This document shows, one piece after another, positions 63,329-64,000 of a stretch of 64,000 nt of DNA. Origin of the DNA: an uncultured Verrucomicrobiota bacterium. GTDB taxonomy: Bacteria; Verrucomicrobiota; Verrucomicrobiia; Verrucomicrobiales; Verrucomicrobiaceae. Every line of letters starts with the position of its first letter. The stretch's first letter is position 1. Position numbers and translations under genes: made by a program. The stretch spans positions 143,082-207,081 of the forward strand of contig CAILZI010000126.1 in assembly GCA_903838675.1 (NCBI GenBank). Reading direction: 5' to 3'. The notes beneath the pieces are model-generated. The model made no database searches, was not told the origin of the DNA, and was given only the letters and a program-made list of their open reading frames with translations.

Positions 63329-64000
63329 TTAGAGCTGGCCCTCGCTAACCGTCCACCCGCCATCCACAGCGAGAACCTGACCGGTGATGAATTTGGAATC
63401 GGGCGAAAGCAGCAGCAGGGCGGCAGCATCGCAGTCCTCAGGCTGGCCGATGCGGCCACCGTCGAGCGGTTGCTTGGTTTTGACGAAGTTCATGATGTTC
63501 TCATTGCTCACGGCGCGCTGGGACATCGGCGTCTCGACCAAAGCAGGTGCGATGACGTTCACGCGAATGTTTTGCGGTGCATAGTAGGCGGCGATGGATT
63601 TGCTGAAACCGATGATGCCCGCCTTGGCCGCCGCATAGGCATGCGAAGCGAAGAACTGAGCGGAGGGCGAGTAACCGAGCACGCTGGCCATGTTGAGGAT
63701 CACGCCCCCGCTGCCCTGCTTGAGGAACTGCCGGATCGCGGCGCGATTCGAGTAGATGACGGAGTTCGGATTGAGGCTCAGCGTGTAGCTCAGGCCTTCA
63801 TCGGTCATTTCATGCAGCGGGCCGTCTCCCCGGCTGCGACCGCTGCCGCCGGCGACGTGGTAGAGAGCGTCCACCTTGCCAAACTCGCCCACCGCCAGCT
63901 CCACCGCACGCTCCGCCGCTTCCGGCGTGGCGGCATCTGCGGCGAAACCCCGCGCGTTCGGACCGAGGGCTTCCAGCGCGGCATCCACGTTGGCCAGCGA
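63329..64000 (-). CDS. Short-chain dehydrogenase/reductase (5' end outside window)
   Basis: The open frame continues past base 64000, so the NAD(P)-binding TGxxxGIG start is missing. Visible: NAG-like 'LYHVAGGSGRS', NMASVLGYSPSAQFFASH (catalytic Ser region), catalytic Tyr and Lys in HAYAAAKAG, 'IRVNVIAPALVETPMSQ' and the C-terminal 'FITGQVLAVDGGWTVSEG'. It is an NAD(P)-dependent oxidoreductase of the classical SDR type, cytosolic. It leads the ROK and SIS genes with a 5-bp gap, so it probably acts on the same sugar or polyol. Confidence 0.92.
   Translation of the reverse strand, partial: SLANVDAALEALGPNARGFAADAATPEAAERAVELAVGEFGKVDALYHVAGGSGRSRGDGPLHEMTDEGLSYTLSLNPNSVIYSNRAAIRQFLKQGSGGVILNMASVLGYSPSAQFFASHAYAAAKAGIIGFSKSIAAYYAPQNIRVNVIAPALVETPMSQRAVSNENIMNFVKTKQPLDGGRIGQPEDCDAAALLLLSPDSKFITGQVLAVDGGWTVSEGQL

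Overview
The window looks like a chromosomal segment of a Verrucomicrobiota bacterium, most likely Verrucomicrobiaceae/Prosthecobacter-like. Supporting evidence: a giant autotransporter-associated beta-strand repeat protein, a PVC-type haem-binding dehydrogenase, two planctomycete-type cytochrome c (PSC1)/DUF1549/DUF1553 proteins, a DUF1501 protein, a Rhodopirellula/Verrucomicrobium-type ECF sigma factor, a bacterial Ser/Thr kinase coupled to an ECF sigma factor, high GC, and many start codons without a Shine-Dalgarno sequence. No tRNA, rRNA, CRISPR array, phage or conjugative module was seen.

Layout. 1-16592 (minus) is one giant secreted adhesin-like gene running off the left edge. 16917-21367 (minus) holds a large haem/HEAT protein and a GH25-like lipoprotein. 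21566-25413 is a loose set of small genes (SUKH, DUF4337, RraB-like, a basic exported protein, a MetE-like enzyme, a small membrane protein). 25436-27369 (minus) is aldose 1-epimerase overlapping a PP2C phosphatase. Divergent to it, 27518-31389 carries a multi-domain Ser/Thr kinase that overlaps an ECF sigma gene. A REP-associated tyrosine transposase with palindromic repeats fills the gap between that sigma gene and the convergent aspS. 34459-38478 has a lone ECF sigma factor, dtd, an exported protein with a stop codon in its leader, and a beta-lactamase-fold hydrolase.

38690-48105 is the most interesting block. Seven codirectional genes encode an ECF sigma factor, an overlapping anti-sigma-like protein, three exported proteins sharing a helical repeat of about 62 residues (one, one and five copies), a Tat-exported DUF1501 protein, and a 1229-residue fusion of an esterase with PSC1-DUF1549-DUF1553. 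I read this as a sigma-controlled cell-envelope system that I cannot match to a described one.

48246-54360 holds a Gfo/Idh/MocA oxidoreductase, an HtrA-type protease with a nested palindrome upstream, a TatD-family hydrolase, pyruvate kinase and an SHD1-domain protein. 54377-56502 has an L,D-transpeptidase lipoprotein, two tiny membrane proteins, and a tandemly duplicated Tyr/Gly-rich lipoprotein. The right end has a second PSC1/DUF1553 protein, divergent thymidine phosphorylase plus a Tat-exported amidohydrolase, and a minus-strand SDR-ROK-SIS sugar operon running off the right edge.
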